From: Ruminococcus sp. | GTDB taxonomy: Bacteria; Bacillota; Clostridia; Oscillospirales; Ruminococcaceae | Reading direction: 5' to 3' | Assembly (NCBI GenBank): GCA_017622925.1 | Contig: JAGAQC010000039.1 | Location: 1-64,000, forward strand | DNA: 64,000 nt | Shown: positions 16,304-24,889 of the stretch, piece after piece | How positions within the stretch are numbered: the stretch's first letter is position 1 | Layout of the letters: the number at the start of each line of letters is the position of its first letter | Notes under the pieces: generated by a model | What the model was told of the DNA's origin: nothing | Database searches by the model: none | What the model saw: only the letters and a program-made list of their open reading frames with translations | Program-made: the position numbers and the translations under genes

Positions 16304-17863
16304 TTATACTATCGCTTCAAAAATCATCTTATCCCCAAGCTGGATCGTATGTGTACCGATCTGTTTATTCTGGTTAAAGCTGAAGCTCAGGAGATAGCCC
16401 CTGTTAATATGGTAGTAGTCCAGATAATCGGAAAGCTGCTTTTCTCCACGTTCGTTGTATTCCTTGCCGTGCCAGATCTTCATTTCGATCACAAACTGCT
16501 CACCGAGATAGTCCACGATCACATCTGTTCTTGTCAGGTCTCTGGTCTGCGCTTCGATATAGTAATTGCCGACACCGTTGATGATCGGTCTGAGATACAG
16601 CAGAAAGAGCTTTCTGCCGTCATCCTCAATGAAGCGCTCCGTCTTGTCACCGTAGATGTCATGGAAGTACTGCACGAATTTTTCCAGAACAAGCTCCATG
16701 TTCAGTTTTCCCTGAGAAACAAATTCAGGCTTCTGGCGCTCACCTGCAAGATAGATCGGAGAATTTAAGGCATTTGATTCAGTCAGGAGCATATCATAGA
16801 AACGTGTTTCAAAGATTCTGTTCGCTATGACTACTTCGCCGTTATGCTCTTTTGCAAACCCAAACATAATAAGCTGCTTGATCGCATCGTCGTCAGGGCG
16901 ATAGGGAATCCGTTTGCCATTTACCAGAAGCAGTATCAATTGCTGTCTGAGTTCCGGGTACTGTTCCAGTTTGTTTGCCAGTGATTCAAATAACGGTGCC
17001 TGATATTTCAGAAGCTTTTTGACCGCAGATCTGACTCCTTCGGCATTCCAAGTCAATTTTGCATCTTCTACGATGAATTTACACAGATAGGAAACCAGAA
17101 CAGGATAGCCGGAGGTATAGTCATAGATCATCTGCGCCATTGCCCTGATATCCATGCCGGTATGGTAGTCAGCTTCGTATTCAGCGAGCATTCCGGCAAT
17201 GTCTTCGGGCGAAAAGCTCATGTCCAGCTCCAGTGCATTGGCAATATTCCAGGGACTGTTATGCTTATGCTCTGAATCCGGTCTGATTTTAATTTGCAGG
17301 TTGCGAATATCGTGAACACCGGCAAGTATCACAGACTGGAAAGTGGGGATCTTCTCCCTGCGGATATAGGCTCCTCTGAGCTGTGCCAGAAAATCCAGAA
17401 AAACCTGGTTATTGGAAGCTTGATCGACTTCGTCTATCAATAATACGATCGGTTTATCGGCTGCTTTGCAAATTCGGCTGAAATGCCTGAACAGCTTAAT
17501 CATGTTCATTTGTGAATCATTCTGTAAAGCCGACAGCGGTTCTTCCAATTCGCCGCTTGTTTCTATCGCTTCAAACAAAAATATAAATGCATCTGCAAAA
17601 GCTCTCGAAAATGTGGTTTCATCTCTGAATTCTGATGTACTCATTTCAGACTGAAAATCCATATTCAACACATAGTATTCATCCGAAAGATACTGCTCCA
17701 GTGCCATCAGTGTAGTGGTCTTTCCATACTGTCTGCCACGGTTGATCGTGATGTACTGTCCGGCATCGACCATGCCCTTGATGGCTTCCAGTCTGCTGGT
17801 CAGGTTTACCATGTAATGCAGTCTCGGAATGCAGTTGCCTGTTACGTTAAACACCTTAGCCAT
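16304..17863 (-). CDS. AAA ATPase with C-terminal PD-(D/E)XK domain
   Basis: 519 aa from ATG 17863 (GGGAG upstream; the earlier in-frame Met is ignored). N-terminal AAA-type ATPase: Walker A GRQYGKTTT near 45, Walker B IVLLIDEVD near 155. A helical middle follows. The C-terminal PD-(D/E)XK core is RTDVIVDY ... FVIEMKIW (about 465-485), with KQLSDYLDYY after it. This is the ATPase plus DUF1703/PDDEXK_9-like layout common and multi-copy in gut Firmicutes and Bacteroidetes. Roles in defence or element maintenance have been proposed but are not settled. It follows the recombinase gene on the same strand, 83 bp away. Confidence 0.87.
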   Translation of the reverse strand: MAKVFNVTGNCIPRLHYMVNLTSRLEAIKGMVDAGQYITINRGRQYGKTTTLMALEQYLSDEYYVLNMDFQSEMSTSEFRDETTFSRAFADAFIFLFEAIETSGELEEPLSALQNDSQMNMIKLFRHFSRICKAADKPIVLLIDEVDQASNNQVFLDFLAQLRGAYIRREKIPTFQSVILAGVHDIRNLQIKIRPDSEHKHNSPWNIANALELDMSFSPEDIAGMLAEYEADYHTGMDIRAMAQMIYDYTSGYPVLVSYLCKFIVEDAKLTWNAEGVRSAVKKLLKYQAPLFESLANKLEQYPELRQQLILLLVNGKRIPYRPDDDAIKQLIMFGFAKEHNGEVVIANRIFETRFYDMLLTESNALNSPIYLAGERQKPEFVSQGKLNMELVLEKFVQYFHDIYGDKTERFIEDDGRKLFLLYLRPIINGVGNYYIEAQTRDLTRTDVIVDYLGEQFVIEMKIWHGKEYNERGEKQLSDYLDYYHINRGYLLSFSFNQNKQIGTHTIQLGDKMIFEAIV

Positions 17864-17945
17864 GCTGCACACGCTCCCTTCGTTCGAGGTTCTATTGCTA
17901 TTATACCACATCAGGCTTCAAATTGCAAGATGTAGAGTTTTTATT

Positions 17946-19205
17946 TTACTTAAAGCATCTCTGCTTAGGCGTTTTGAAAGTTTTTCTCCTATGCCGGAAA
18001 ATTCTGACTTCTCCGTCAACATAGATCTTTACTGTAACCGTCTTGGGGCACACAGTAACACTGTGGATGTAGTCCTGGAGCCTATAGCGAAATGGGGGAG
18101 CATCATGCGGCATCTCAAAGAACGCTTCACCCAGTCCACAGTGCTTTTGTATCAGACTGACTACATAGTTTTCAAGACTTGCCTTCTCAATCTCCTTGGG
18201 ATTGGAGCAGACTGCTTTCTTCGTATGGCAAGCGTACTTATAATAAGGTTCTGCACTACTCCTATACCTTATTGAGCCATACATTTTTGAACCGCACACG
18301 CCGCAGAAAATTTTACTACTAAGCAGGTACATCGGCTCCGATGTTTTCAGCTTTCCACTCTTGCACATTCGTTTATTCTGTGCCGCTTCCCAAACTTCTT
18401 TGCTTATGATCGCCGGGATCCCACCTTCGATCCTTATGATCTCTTCGGGTGGCTTGCTTCTGTGTGTATTGCGTTTATGGTCGTAGCCCTTGGATTCTGC
18501 ACGGTTGAAAATATAGACACCTGTGTATTTTTCATTTATCAGGATCGTGTATACAGAAGCGGTTTGAAAGGGATTACCGGCTTTCGTGATATATCCTTCT
18601 TCGTTCAGCGTTTCGGCTATGACCTTGCAGCTATAGCCGCTGAGGTACATACTGTAGATCATGGCAACGATCTTAGCCTCTTCCTCGTTAATGACAATAT
18701 GCTGCGTTTCATCGACGTCATACCCAAGCCCCGGAGTACCGCCATTATGCAGACATTGAAGGGCATTCTCCCTCATTCCCTTCATGCTTTCCCTTGCGAG
18801 GTTGGCTGAATAGAATTCGTTGATGGATTCCAAAAGACCTTCCAGAAGTATGGACTCCGGCGTGTTGTCAATTCGTTCAAGCACACTGCAAAGACGCACT
18901 CCATTTTTTCGGAGCTTCTGTTTGTAAAGGCTGGAATCGTATCTGTTTCGGGCAAATCTGTCGAGCTTATGCACCAGTACGATCTCAAATTCCTTATTGC
19001 AGGAATCGGAGATCATTTCCTGAAATTGTGGTCGTTTGTCGGTGGTAGCACTGTAAGCCTCATCGACATATCTCTTGACAATTACCCAGCCGTTGTCGTC
19101 GCAAAACTTCTTCATTGCCCTCATCTGGGCTGAGATGGATTCTTCTCTTTGCATACTGGTCGAGTATCGTGCGTAACAGGCTACTCGTATTTGCGTTTGA
19201 TCCAT
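17946..19205 (-). CDS. Serine recombinase lacking the coiled-coil region
   Basis: 419 aa, about 100 shorter than its relatives here. Catalytic domain: CYARYSTSMQ (Ser12), VHKLDRFARNRYD. Recombinase domain: GYDVDE, INEKYTGVY. Zinc ribbon: CGVCGSK ... CHTKKAVC. The long coiled coil seen at residues 360-450 of the 25184-26737 enzyme is absent, and the chain passes straight to the final beta segment (DYIHSVTVCPKTVTVKIYV). Coiled coils control directionality in this family, so the enzyme may be bidirectional or decayed. GGAGG precedes ATG 19205. Confidence 0.88.
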   Translation of the reverse strand: MDQTQIRVACYARYSTSMQREESISAQMRAMKKFCDDNGWVIVKRYVDEAYSATTDKRPQFQEMISDSCNKEFEIVLVHKLDRFARNRYDSSLYKQKLRKNGVRLCSVLERIDNTPESILLEGLLESINEFYSANLARESMKGMRENALQCLHNGGTPGLGYDVDETQHIVINEEEAKIVAMIYSMYLSGYSCKVIAETLNEEGYITKAGNPFQTASVYTILINEKYTGVYIFNRAESKGYDHKRNTHRSKPPEEIIRIEGGIPAIISKEVWEAAQNKRMCKSGKLKTSEPMYLLSSKIFCGVCGSKMYGSIRYRSSAEPYYKYACHTKKAVCSNPKEIEKASLENYVVSLIQKHCGLGEAFFEMPHDAPPFRYRLQDYIHSVTVCPKTVTVKIYVDGEVRIFRHRRKTFKTPKQRCFK

Positions 19206-19229
19206 TTCCTTGCCTCCGTTTCTTGCTAT

Positions 19230-19273
19230 TGACCGGTCATCATTATTTTAGCAAGTTAGGGTGGGGAAGGCAA
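19230..19273 (-). promoter_or_regulatory. Promoter and TGACCGGTCA operator of recombinase
   Basis: On the minus strand: TTGCCT (19273-19268), 17 bp, TAAAAT (19250-19245). A perfect 10-bp palindrome TGACCGGTCA (19230-19239) follows the -10 box, where a repressor would block initiation. Confidence 0.6.
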
Positions 19274-19370
19274 TATTTTTGGGACAAGATTTGCGAAACT
19301 TACAAATGGCATCTATAACAATTCCATAATTCTTACAGAAAAATGCAGAACGGACCGCTTTTTTTCGATT

Positions 19371-19437
19371 GCTCGAATTCCCGAATGTTTTGAGAGGAGA
19401 AAGAGATACTTAGAGTAGGGGAAGTATTACGCATTTT
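19371..19437. repeat. 67-bp direct repeat flanking ATPase-recombinase module, copy 2
   Basis: Second copy of 16135-16201, offset 3,236 bp. It has the CGAAT box at 19374-19387. Confidence 0.85.
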
Positions 19438-19476
19438 ACATCTTCTTTCACATCCATCACCATTCGATCCATATTA

Positions 19477-19514
19477 AAAAAAAACTCAGCCACATCAGTG
19501 TGGCTGAGTTTTTG
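19477..19514 (-). terminator. Terminator of Sel1 operon
   Basis: A 14-bp perfect stem (AAAACTCAGCCACA / TGTGGCTGAGTTTT, 19481-19494 with 19499-19512) is flanked by an A-run and T-run, so it could work in both directions. It lies 46 bp after the stop at 19560. Confidence 0.85.
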
Positions 19515-19559
19515 AATTTTGGTGTTGTCGGTGCATAGCCGAATAGAATACCGCATCCC

Positions 19560-20246
19560 TCAGCTACCACTTTTTACAGCGTCTACTGCATCTGACATTG
19601 CTTTTACACTGATCTGTATCCTCTCCAGATCTTGCTTGTTATTCTCATATTCCAACCGTGACAGAGCATACATATAGTCCGAGAAATAGGTGTTTAGCGA
19701 TTGCATACCCTTGCACAGTGAGGTAAGCTTACCATGCATCTCATAGAAGTAGTTCGGCTCTCCGAGTGCATCGAATTTACAGAATACAAGCTCGTTGTAC
19801 AACATCTTTAGCTTATTGCAGAACAGGCGGTCAATCTCCTCAAAAAAACTATCCCTTTTCAGAGTTCCGTCCAGATTATCAAGCTTCTTTACGTTGACTC
19901 GGTAGGTTTGTATCTCTTTGCTCACATCGCTGCGGTACTGGGCGATCAGTGCAGGGAGTGAAGGCTTAGGCTGTGGATTCACCCAGTCCTTCAAGCGGCT
20001 GGCTATGCCTCTTTTCTCCTGACTTTCAGCGAATGGCAGCGGTATTCTTGACAGGTCAACAGCGCTTCCGGCATCATTTTTATAGGTAGTGTATCGGAAA
20101 GTAATAATGCTTTTCCCGGTCTGTCTGTCATATCTGTACCCGGTGCTTGCAAAATGCTCCTGCTCCCATTTTGTGAGCTTGTTGATAGCGGCTTCCGCTT
20201 CTGAGCCGAATACGAAGGTATTGAACAGGGTGGACAGCAGACCCAT
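19560..20246 (-). CDS. Hypothetical partner of Sel1-repeat protein (228 aa)
   Basis: Starts MGLLSTLFNTFVFGSE. TAATG overlap with the upstream gene implies translational coupling. There is a short hydrophobic N-terminus, an aromatic beta segment (HFASTGYRYDRQTGKSIITFRYTTYK) and then mostly helical, coiled-coil-like sequence to the end. No family is recognised. Coupling to the Sel1 gene points to a shared complex. Confidence 0.8.
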   Translation of the reverse strand: MGLLSTLFNTFVFGSEAEAAINKLTKWEQEHFASTGYRYDRQTGKSIITFRYTTYKNDAGSAVDLSRIPLPFAESQEKRGIASRLKDWVNPQPKPSLPALIAQYRSDVSKEIQTYRVNVKKLDNLDGTLKRDSFFEEIDRLFCNKLKMLYNELVFCKFDALGEPNYFYEMHGKLTSLCKGMQSLNTYFSDYMYALSRLEYENNKQDLERIQISVKAMSDAVDAVKSGS

Positions 20247-22378
20247 TATTCTTCCTCGTCATCATCAGCAGCGAATGCAGTAAAGGCAGCACCAGCCGCT
20301 CCTGTAACTGCGCCTCCAAGAACAGACAGGATACTTCCTCCTGCTAACCCACTGGCGGCACCACCTGCGGCTCCTTTACCAACTTTTTTAAGAATGTCTT
20401 TTCCTTTATCCGATCTTACGAAGTCATTCGCTGTGTTGATAAGCTTATCAAAGCCGCCTCCTGTACTGCTATTCGAGGCATTGTTATATGCTTCATCATA
20501 AGCTTCGTTATATGCGTCGATAAGCTCTGCGGCAAGCTCACTGCCTTCCTCAGCAGCTTCTTCGAGTAAGTCAGCGCCATATTCTTCATTCTGCGATATT
20601 CCTGTTCCACAAAGGTAGCAAAATCCTAACATTGCCTTTGCATTAGAAACACCTTTCTCAGCCGCTTTCCTGTAGTGTCTTACTGCCTCATCGCAGTCCT
20701 CACGCACATGCAATCCATCATAGTACATATTACCAATCGCATACTGTGCCTCTGCATTACCTTGACCCATTGCCTTTTTGAAGAAATCATAGGCACGCTG
20801 AAAGTTTTGCTTTACGGCATTTCCGTACAGATACATATATCCCAATGCAAGTAAGCCGCCGCAGAAATCGTTGTCAGCTGCCTTTTGCAGCCACTTGGTT
20901 GCTTCACTACCGTTGCCTTCGTCTCTGCAGACGATTCCGAGCCAGTACATGGCTTCTGCTGAATCACCTTCTGCTGCAGCTTTGAAATGTTCCTTTGCCT
21001 TTCTCAGATTCTCAGATGTACCCCAACCGTTATAATAGCATTTGCCAAGCAGCAGATGTGCATAAGGCAGTTCATCGTCATTTTCGACAGCATTTTGGAG
21101 ATACTGAAAAGCTCGGTCATTATCCTCCGGAACATTGCCGTATGCAAAAAGACAAAACTGTCCCATCCGCATCATTGCTCCTGCATGACCGGCGTCAGCA
21201 GCTTTTTCGAACCATTCTCCAGCCTTCACAAGATCTTCAGATATGCCGAGATCTTCGTAATAATAGTCGTCGCCCAAGAAGTACGCATATGCAAGGTCAA
21301 CCATTGCTAGCACATCCCCATTCCTTGCACCACGCTTCATAACCTCAAACGCTTCTTTATTCCTGCCTTCATCCAGTAAGAATGAATAATATGCCTCGTA
21401 ATCAAAATCGCCTTTATCTACTGTTGCTTTTTCTGCTTTCCTAAACCATTCTTCTGCTTTTTTGGAGTTCTTTATTTTTTCACTGCCTTTCGTTTTACCG
21501 GAATAGATTTGCGCTACGGATTCCATGCATGAGCTATCGCCTTGCTCAGAAGCCTTCAGATACCATTTCAGGGCGGCAGACATATCAATGTCAACGCTCC
21601 AACCAAATTGATACATTAGTCCGAGATCGCACTGCGCTTCCATATTTCCGCTTTCAGCTGCAGAGCGAACTATCGGAAACAGTGTATCATACTCCTCGTT
21701 TCTCCACATTTCCAGAAATTGCTCTGAGCCATATTCAATGGAATTCGCAGTATTATCTGATGAATGAACTGATTTAACAGATACCTCATTAGCGCTTTTT
21801 GCAGGCTTGTCATTCTTTTTGAAGTTAATAGTCACCGTCTCCGGGCACTCCTCCATCAGCGCCTTCATTGCCGCTCTTGTACCTGAGAACTGGATCTCAT
21901 ACTCATCCGTACCAAGCGCAGCTTTCAGCTCATCGAAAATGCCGTCCCACTTGATCTTGCGCATCATGAACGGATAAACCCAGTCCTCGATCTCCTTGCC
22001 GTTAATTCGGGAGGTATCGAAAGGCTGACCATTCACAGTGATCTCAGTTGTCAGTGCATCCGCATCATAGACGATAGAAACCGAATTGCCCTTCTCACCG
22101 GAGACTACGTTGACAGGCGCATCCTCCAAAGCTTCTTTCAGCTCCGCAAGCGCCTCATCACTGCCCTCAAATACAAGATCAAAGGCTTTCTCACCGCCAA
22201 GTGCTGCTACCATTTCATCATAGAAACCGTCCCAGCGCACCTTACGCACCACGAAAGGATACGCCCAGTCAGCAATCTCCTTGCCGTTGATGCGTGATGT
22301 GTCAAAATCCTTGCCGTCAACAATGATTGTTGTTTCCAGTGTGTCGGCGTTATAGGTTACTTTAACGGTTTTACTCAT
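20246..22378 (-). CDS. Sel1-repeat protein with tandem unrecognised N-terminal domain
   Basis: A 710-aa protein. Residues about 3-88 and 95-180 are two copies of a domain with DFDTSRINGKEI, W.YPF, (R/K)WDG and a D/E-rich helix, shared with the membrane protein at 10995-12227. A linker follows, then nine or ten Sel1-like repeats (about 225-640; e.g. ALKWYLKASEQGDSS, AMYWLGIVC, AVRHYRKAAEKG). The end is Gly/Ala-rich (GKGAAGGAASGLAGGS, a glycine-zipper-like hydrophobic stretch) and finishes DDDEEE. Sel1 repeats bind proteins, and the zipper may enter membranes. Good ribosome site (GGAGG) before ATG 22378. Confidence 0.9.
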   Translation of the reverse strand: MSKTVKVTYNADTLETTIIVDGKDFDTSRINGKEIADWAYPFVVRKVRWDGFYDEMVAALGGEKAFDLVFEGSDEALAELKEALEDAPVNVVSGEKGNSVSIVYDADALTTEITVNGQPFDTSRINGKEIEDWVYPFMMRKIKWDGIFDELKAALGTDEYEIQFSGTRAAMKALMEECPETVTINFKKNDKPAKSANEVSVKSVHSSDNTANSIEYGSEQFLEMWRNEEYDTLFPIVRSAAESGNMEAQCDLGLMYQFGWSVDIDMSAALKWYLKASEQGDSSCMESVAQIYSGKTKGSEKIKNSKKAEEWFRKAEKATVDKGDFDYEAYYSFLLDEGRNKEAFEVMKRGARNGDVLAMVDLAYAYFLGDDYYYEDLGISEDLVKAGEWFEKAADAGHAGAMMRMGQFCLFAYGNVPEDNDRAFQYLQNAVENDDELPYAHLLLGKCYYNGWGTSENLRKAKEHFKAAAEGDSAEAMYWLGIVCRDEGNGSEATKWLQKAADNDFCGGLLALGYMYLYGNAVKQNFQRAYDFFKKAMGQGNAEAQYAIGNMYYDGLHVREDCDEAVRHYRKAAEKGVSNAKAMLGFCYLCGTGISQNEEYGADLLEEAAEEGSELAAELIDAYNEAYDEAYNNASNSSTGGGFDKLINTANDFVRSDKGKDILKKVGKGAAGGAASGLAGGSILSVLGGAVTGAAGAAFTAFAADDDEEE

Positions 22379-22390
22379 GACTACTCCTCC

Positions 22391-22591
22391 TTAATATCTC
22401 GACTCAAATTTTGGACATGAAAAATTCGCCGCCGTTTGGCTTGTACGTTCATAGCAGGTTTGCTTTTCAGTTGCCTCTACCTGAAAATTGCCTCCGAGCT
22501 TCGGCTGAATCGTGGTACTGCCCATAGCTCCGTTCCACTTCCTGCACAGCGCACATTTCTTGTCCGTTTTTCTAAGCATTACTTTTGACAT
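22391..22591 (-). CDS. Small cysteine-motif protein (66 aa)
   Basis: Starts MSKVMLRKTDKKCALC, 12 bp upstream of the Sel1 gene; AAGGGTGG precedes ATG. CALC near 15, a lone Cys near 46 and SCPKFES at the end suggest a small zinc-binding fold. First gene of the 22591-19560 operon. Confidence 0.72.
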   Translation of the reverse strand: MSKVMLRKTDKKCALCRKWNGAMGSTTIQPKLGGNFQVEATEKQTCYERTSQTAANFSCPKFESRY

Positions 22592-22609
22592 AATACCACC
22601 CTTTACATT

Positions 22610-22700
22610 GTTAAATTCTTAATATTTCAAGAATTTTTTGTTGAATTCTACTATTATTCTTATTATACTACAAATCCATTCTTATGTCAAGTGGAATTCT
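22610..22700. promoter_or_regulatory. Divergent operator region with AAGAAT/GAATTCT motifs
   Basis: Between the cysteine-motif gene and the XRE gene there are several copies of ATTCTT/AAGAAT and two GAATTCT, with TATTATACT inside. This resembles the AGAAATTCT sites at 9990-10090 and fits autoregulation by an XRE protein. Confidence 0.5.
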
Positions 22701-22761
22701 TACTTTTAATCTGTTTACTAAATCGCTGCCGTTTTGTATGCTTATAGTAGAGGTGAGTATT

Positions 22762-23097
22762 ATGGAATTGGATTACCAACAGGTTGGTTTAAATATAGCA
22801 AGACGGCGTAAGGAGCTACACTTGAAGCAGGTAGAGGTTTGTGAGAAGGCTGGCCTGAATGATAAGTATCTTTCCTGTATTGAGACGGCACGTTCTATCC
22901 CAAGCCTTGAAGTGTTTTTGCGCATCTGTCAGGCTCTTGATACAACTCCTGACCACTTGTTGATCGGCGCTGTTCCAAGTCCGGACTACTCCGAAATGAG
23001 TTTTGCACTTCTTGACAAGTTTCAAACCTTGTCGCCTGAGAATCAGCGCCTATGTCTTGCTTTCATGGACTTGCTGCATGACGGCTTTAACGGCTGA
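22762..23097 (+). CDS. XRE-family transcriptional regulator
   Basis: 111 aa from ATG 22762 (AGAGGTGAG upstream; 26 earlier codons discarded). N-terminal helix-turn-helix: LHLKQVEVCEKAGLNDKYLSCIETARSIPSLEVFLRICQALDTTPDHLL. The C-terminal helix LSPENQRLCLAFMDLL may dimerise. Divergent from the Sel1 operon and likely its regulator. Confidence 0.9.
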   Translation: MELDYQQVGLNIARRRKELHLKQVEVCEKAGLNDKYLSCIETARSIPSLEVFLRICQALDTTPDHLLIGAVPSPDYSEMSFALLDKFQTLSPENQRLCLAFMDLLHDGFNG

Positions 23098-23105
23098 GTT
23101 CTGAC

Positions 23106-23122
23106 CGCCCGAATGTCCGAAG
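23106..23122. repeat. CGAAT box, degenerate copy
   Basis: CGCCCGAATGTCCGAAG just after the XRE gene. A CACTTCCGTCACCG segment at about 23190 is shared with the box at 30166 (CACTTCCGTCACCG near 30235). From 23123 to 23471 I see no gene. Confidence 0.5.
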
Positions 23123-23471
23123 TTTTAGGGGCATACAGGCAGTTTATCTTACCGCCGAAATGGGACGGCAGAATCCATTTATCTTCACTTCCGTCACCGC
23201 TCGAAACGCATTACCTGCCGAAGCAGTCCCTATTGTAACTCATAGCCAGCGTAGGAAGATATAAAGGAAGAATGTGCCACAGTTAACCAATGATATTATA
23301 TAGAATGCCTTCAAAAAGCTGCTGTAACCCCTCTAAAACCTGTTTCAAGTACTTGGAGCCTGTTTCTATCCCAAATCAGTTCAAACGACTCAGAAAGGGC
23401 GTATGATGCCTTATTTGAATCCCAGGTATTATTTGGCAGCATAGAGCGATAGTGTTATAATCATCAGCAAA

Positions 23472-23513
23472 AATGCCGGATGCACCAATTGGTACATCCG
23501 GCATCTTTTTCAT
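23472..23513 (-). terminator. Bidirectional terminator
   Basis: GATGCCGGATG-type stem (ATGCCGGATG / CATCCGGCAT) within 23472-23505, with A-run and T-run on either side. It lies 50 bp past the stop of 23562-23843. Confidence 0.8.
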
Positions 23514-23561
23514 TATCCGATATTGCCCTCTCGCAAAGAGCGGAACTAAGTTTGCAGGAGA

Positions 23562-23843
23562 TTAGTCATTTATTTGATATATATTAGTGCCATCAATGAA
23601 TCCGACAAAAGTTAAAGGGGAAAACGCACCGCAACGAACATCTTCGGCAAACCTCTTACCAATAGCACTTTCAAAGTGCTGATTGAGAATGTCTTTCCAA
23701 AGAGAATCGTACTGGTCTGTTACCCTTAGAATATCAGGCAGCTTATATACAGCTATCGGATAAAGCTGGCTGATAGCACTGGTAACGGCAGCTGCTACCT
23801 GATGATATAAAACATCAGTAAGAATTGCATTATTATTTTTCAT
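23562..23843 (-). CDS. Hypothetical protein (93 aa)
   Basis: Starts MKNNNAILTDVLYHQV; GGAGGTTTTAAA precedes ATG. Helical first half, aromatic tail ending IDGTNIYQIND. No family is recognised. It is the second gene of a short operon led by the promoter at 24463-24491. Confidence 0.72.
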   Translation of the reverse strand: MKNNNAILTDVLYHQVAAAVTSAISQLYPIAVYKLPDILRVTDQYDSLWKDILNQHFESAIGKRFAEDVRCGAFSPLTFVGFIDGTNIYQIND

Positions 23844-23973
23844 TTTAAAACCTCCAAGTATAATCTGTCTTTGTTACGTTATATGTGAAATTCATTGGGA
23901 TTTGCAAATAATTAAACCTCGGTTCAAAGGCGAGTGCGCCACGCATGACGCACTCTTTTTCAAAGTGATTGGA

Positions 23974-24372
23974 TTATGAGAAGCTTATGACTGCTCCGTT
24001 GAGTTCCTCGGTTATCGGCTGCATCTTGTAGCTTCCGACCGGAGCGCTCATTGGTTCACCATTAGACTTTCTTGCCTTGAAGTCCACACCGGCAAGTTCT
24101 GCTAATTTCTTAGCAAGTCCAGTACCATAGATGTAACGTTTATCACCAACCGGTAAGGCGTTATCCGGGTTCTGAGCCTCGGTGATTACGACTTTGTCAC
24201 CGAGCAGGAATACTTCAACCTGTTCGGGCTTTCCGAGATCTTTCCAAAGCTGAGACGAAAGTCTTGTTCTTACGCCCTGCTTTGTGTTAACAATCGTAAT
24301 AGCCTTAGCTGCAACAGACTTGCTGAGTGAGATAGCTCCACTCAAATCTAAATATTTATTTGTAGTTTCCAT
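23974..24372 (-). CDS. Hypothetical protein (132 aa)
   Basis: ATG 24372, with GAGAGG eight bases upstream. Starts METTNKYLDLSGAIS. The middle (LWKDLGKPEQVEVFLLGDKVVITEA) resembles an AbrB/SpoVT-like beta strand pair but is not conclusive. Ends VGSYKMQPITEELNG. It is transcribed from a strong promoter with an upstream inverted repeat. Confidence 0.72.
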   Translation of the reverse strand: METTNKYLDLSGAISLSKSVAAKAITIVNTKQGVRTRLSSQLWKDLGKPEQVEVFLLGDKVVITEAQNPDNALPVGDKRYIYGTGLAKKLAELAGVDFKARKSNGEPMSAPVGSYKMQPITEELNGAVISFS

Positions 24373-24462
24373 AATAGGAACCTCTCTTTCTCCCTGTTTA
24401 GGGTAGTATAATCTGAACTTCGGAGTCTGCATTATGTACGCTTTCTCTTTCGTTCTGTCTCT

Positions 24463-24491
24463 ATTATAGCCCCTTATACCAGTAAAATCAA
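24463..24491 (-). promoter_or_regulatory. Sigma-A promoter of 24372-23562 operon
   Basis: TTGATT (24491-24486), 17 bp, TATAAT (24468-24463) on the minus strand, about 90 bp before ATG 24372. Confidence 0.75.
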
Positions 24492-24501
24492 CGATTTGAG
24501 A

Positions 24502-24551
24502 AATGTTGCAGTAATTAGCCGATTTACTGCAAATTTCATTAAAAATTGTAG
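24502..24551. promoter_or_regulatory. Upstream inverted-repeat box shared with 35240-35294
   Basis: TTGCAGTAA (24506-24514) pairs with TTACTGCAA (24524-24532), and CTGCAAATTTCATT follows. The order ATGTTGCAG ... CTGCAAATTTCATT also lies upstream of the promoter at 35204-35232, a sign of a shared regulator. Confidence 0.6.
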
Positions 24552-24590
24552 GTTAAGTGCGTTCTTATGAAAAAAATGCATACAAGGATA

Positions 24591-24617
24591 GTCCCGGCTG
24601 CGCATGGCAGCCGGGAC
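24591..24617 (-). terminator. GC-rich hairpin ending amidoligase-recombinase operon
   Basis: A 10-bp perfect stem GTCCCGGCTG / CAGCCGGGAC, 9 bp after the stop at 24626. There is no clear T-run, so it may instead be a 3' stabiliser. Confidence 0.55.
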
Positions 24618-24625
24618 CCAATTAT

Positions 24626-24889
24626 TCATTCATCTCTGAGCATTTCCATCATCAATTGCGCCCCTGTGCGAAAGCCTGCGGCGAACATCTCATATTCTGC
24701 AGTGCTTTCAGCCGTTCCTTGAAGGTCATGCAACTGTTCGAGCTGCGATTCGATGTCGGGATACTGTTTCAAAATATTCTCTTCCAGTGCAGCAATTTTG
24801 CCGACGCTTTTGATATAGTCTGGGTTTGTGATCCGCTCTTCACCGAAGAAACCACTCTTTCCGTGGTACATATCGTACAGAATCCCCAT
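24626..24889 (-). CDS. DUF6809-like small protein
   Basis: 87 aa from ATG 24889, which overlaps the stop of the gene before (TGATG). Starts MGILYDMYHGKSGFF and ends AAGFRTGAQLMMEMLRDE. A short LYxG N-terminus, helical middle and (F/Y)xxGFRxGAxLMxE tail match the DUF6809 pattern in Firmicute elements. Function unknown. Confidence 0.72.
   Translation of the reverse strand: MGILYDMYHGKSGFFGEERITNPDYIKSVGKIAALEENILKQYPDIESQLEQLHDLQGTAESTAEYEMFAAGFRTGAQLMMEMLRDE

Noticed and set aside
19560..22378. Known type VI or toxin-immunity locus because of Sel1 repeats
   Set aside because: No T6SS parts, no toxin domain and no immunity signature; Sel1 repeats alone are not diagnostic.
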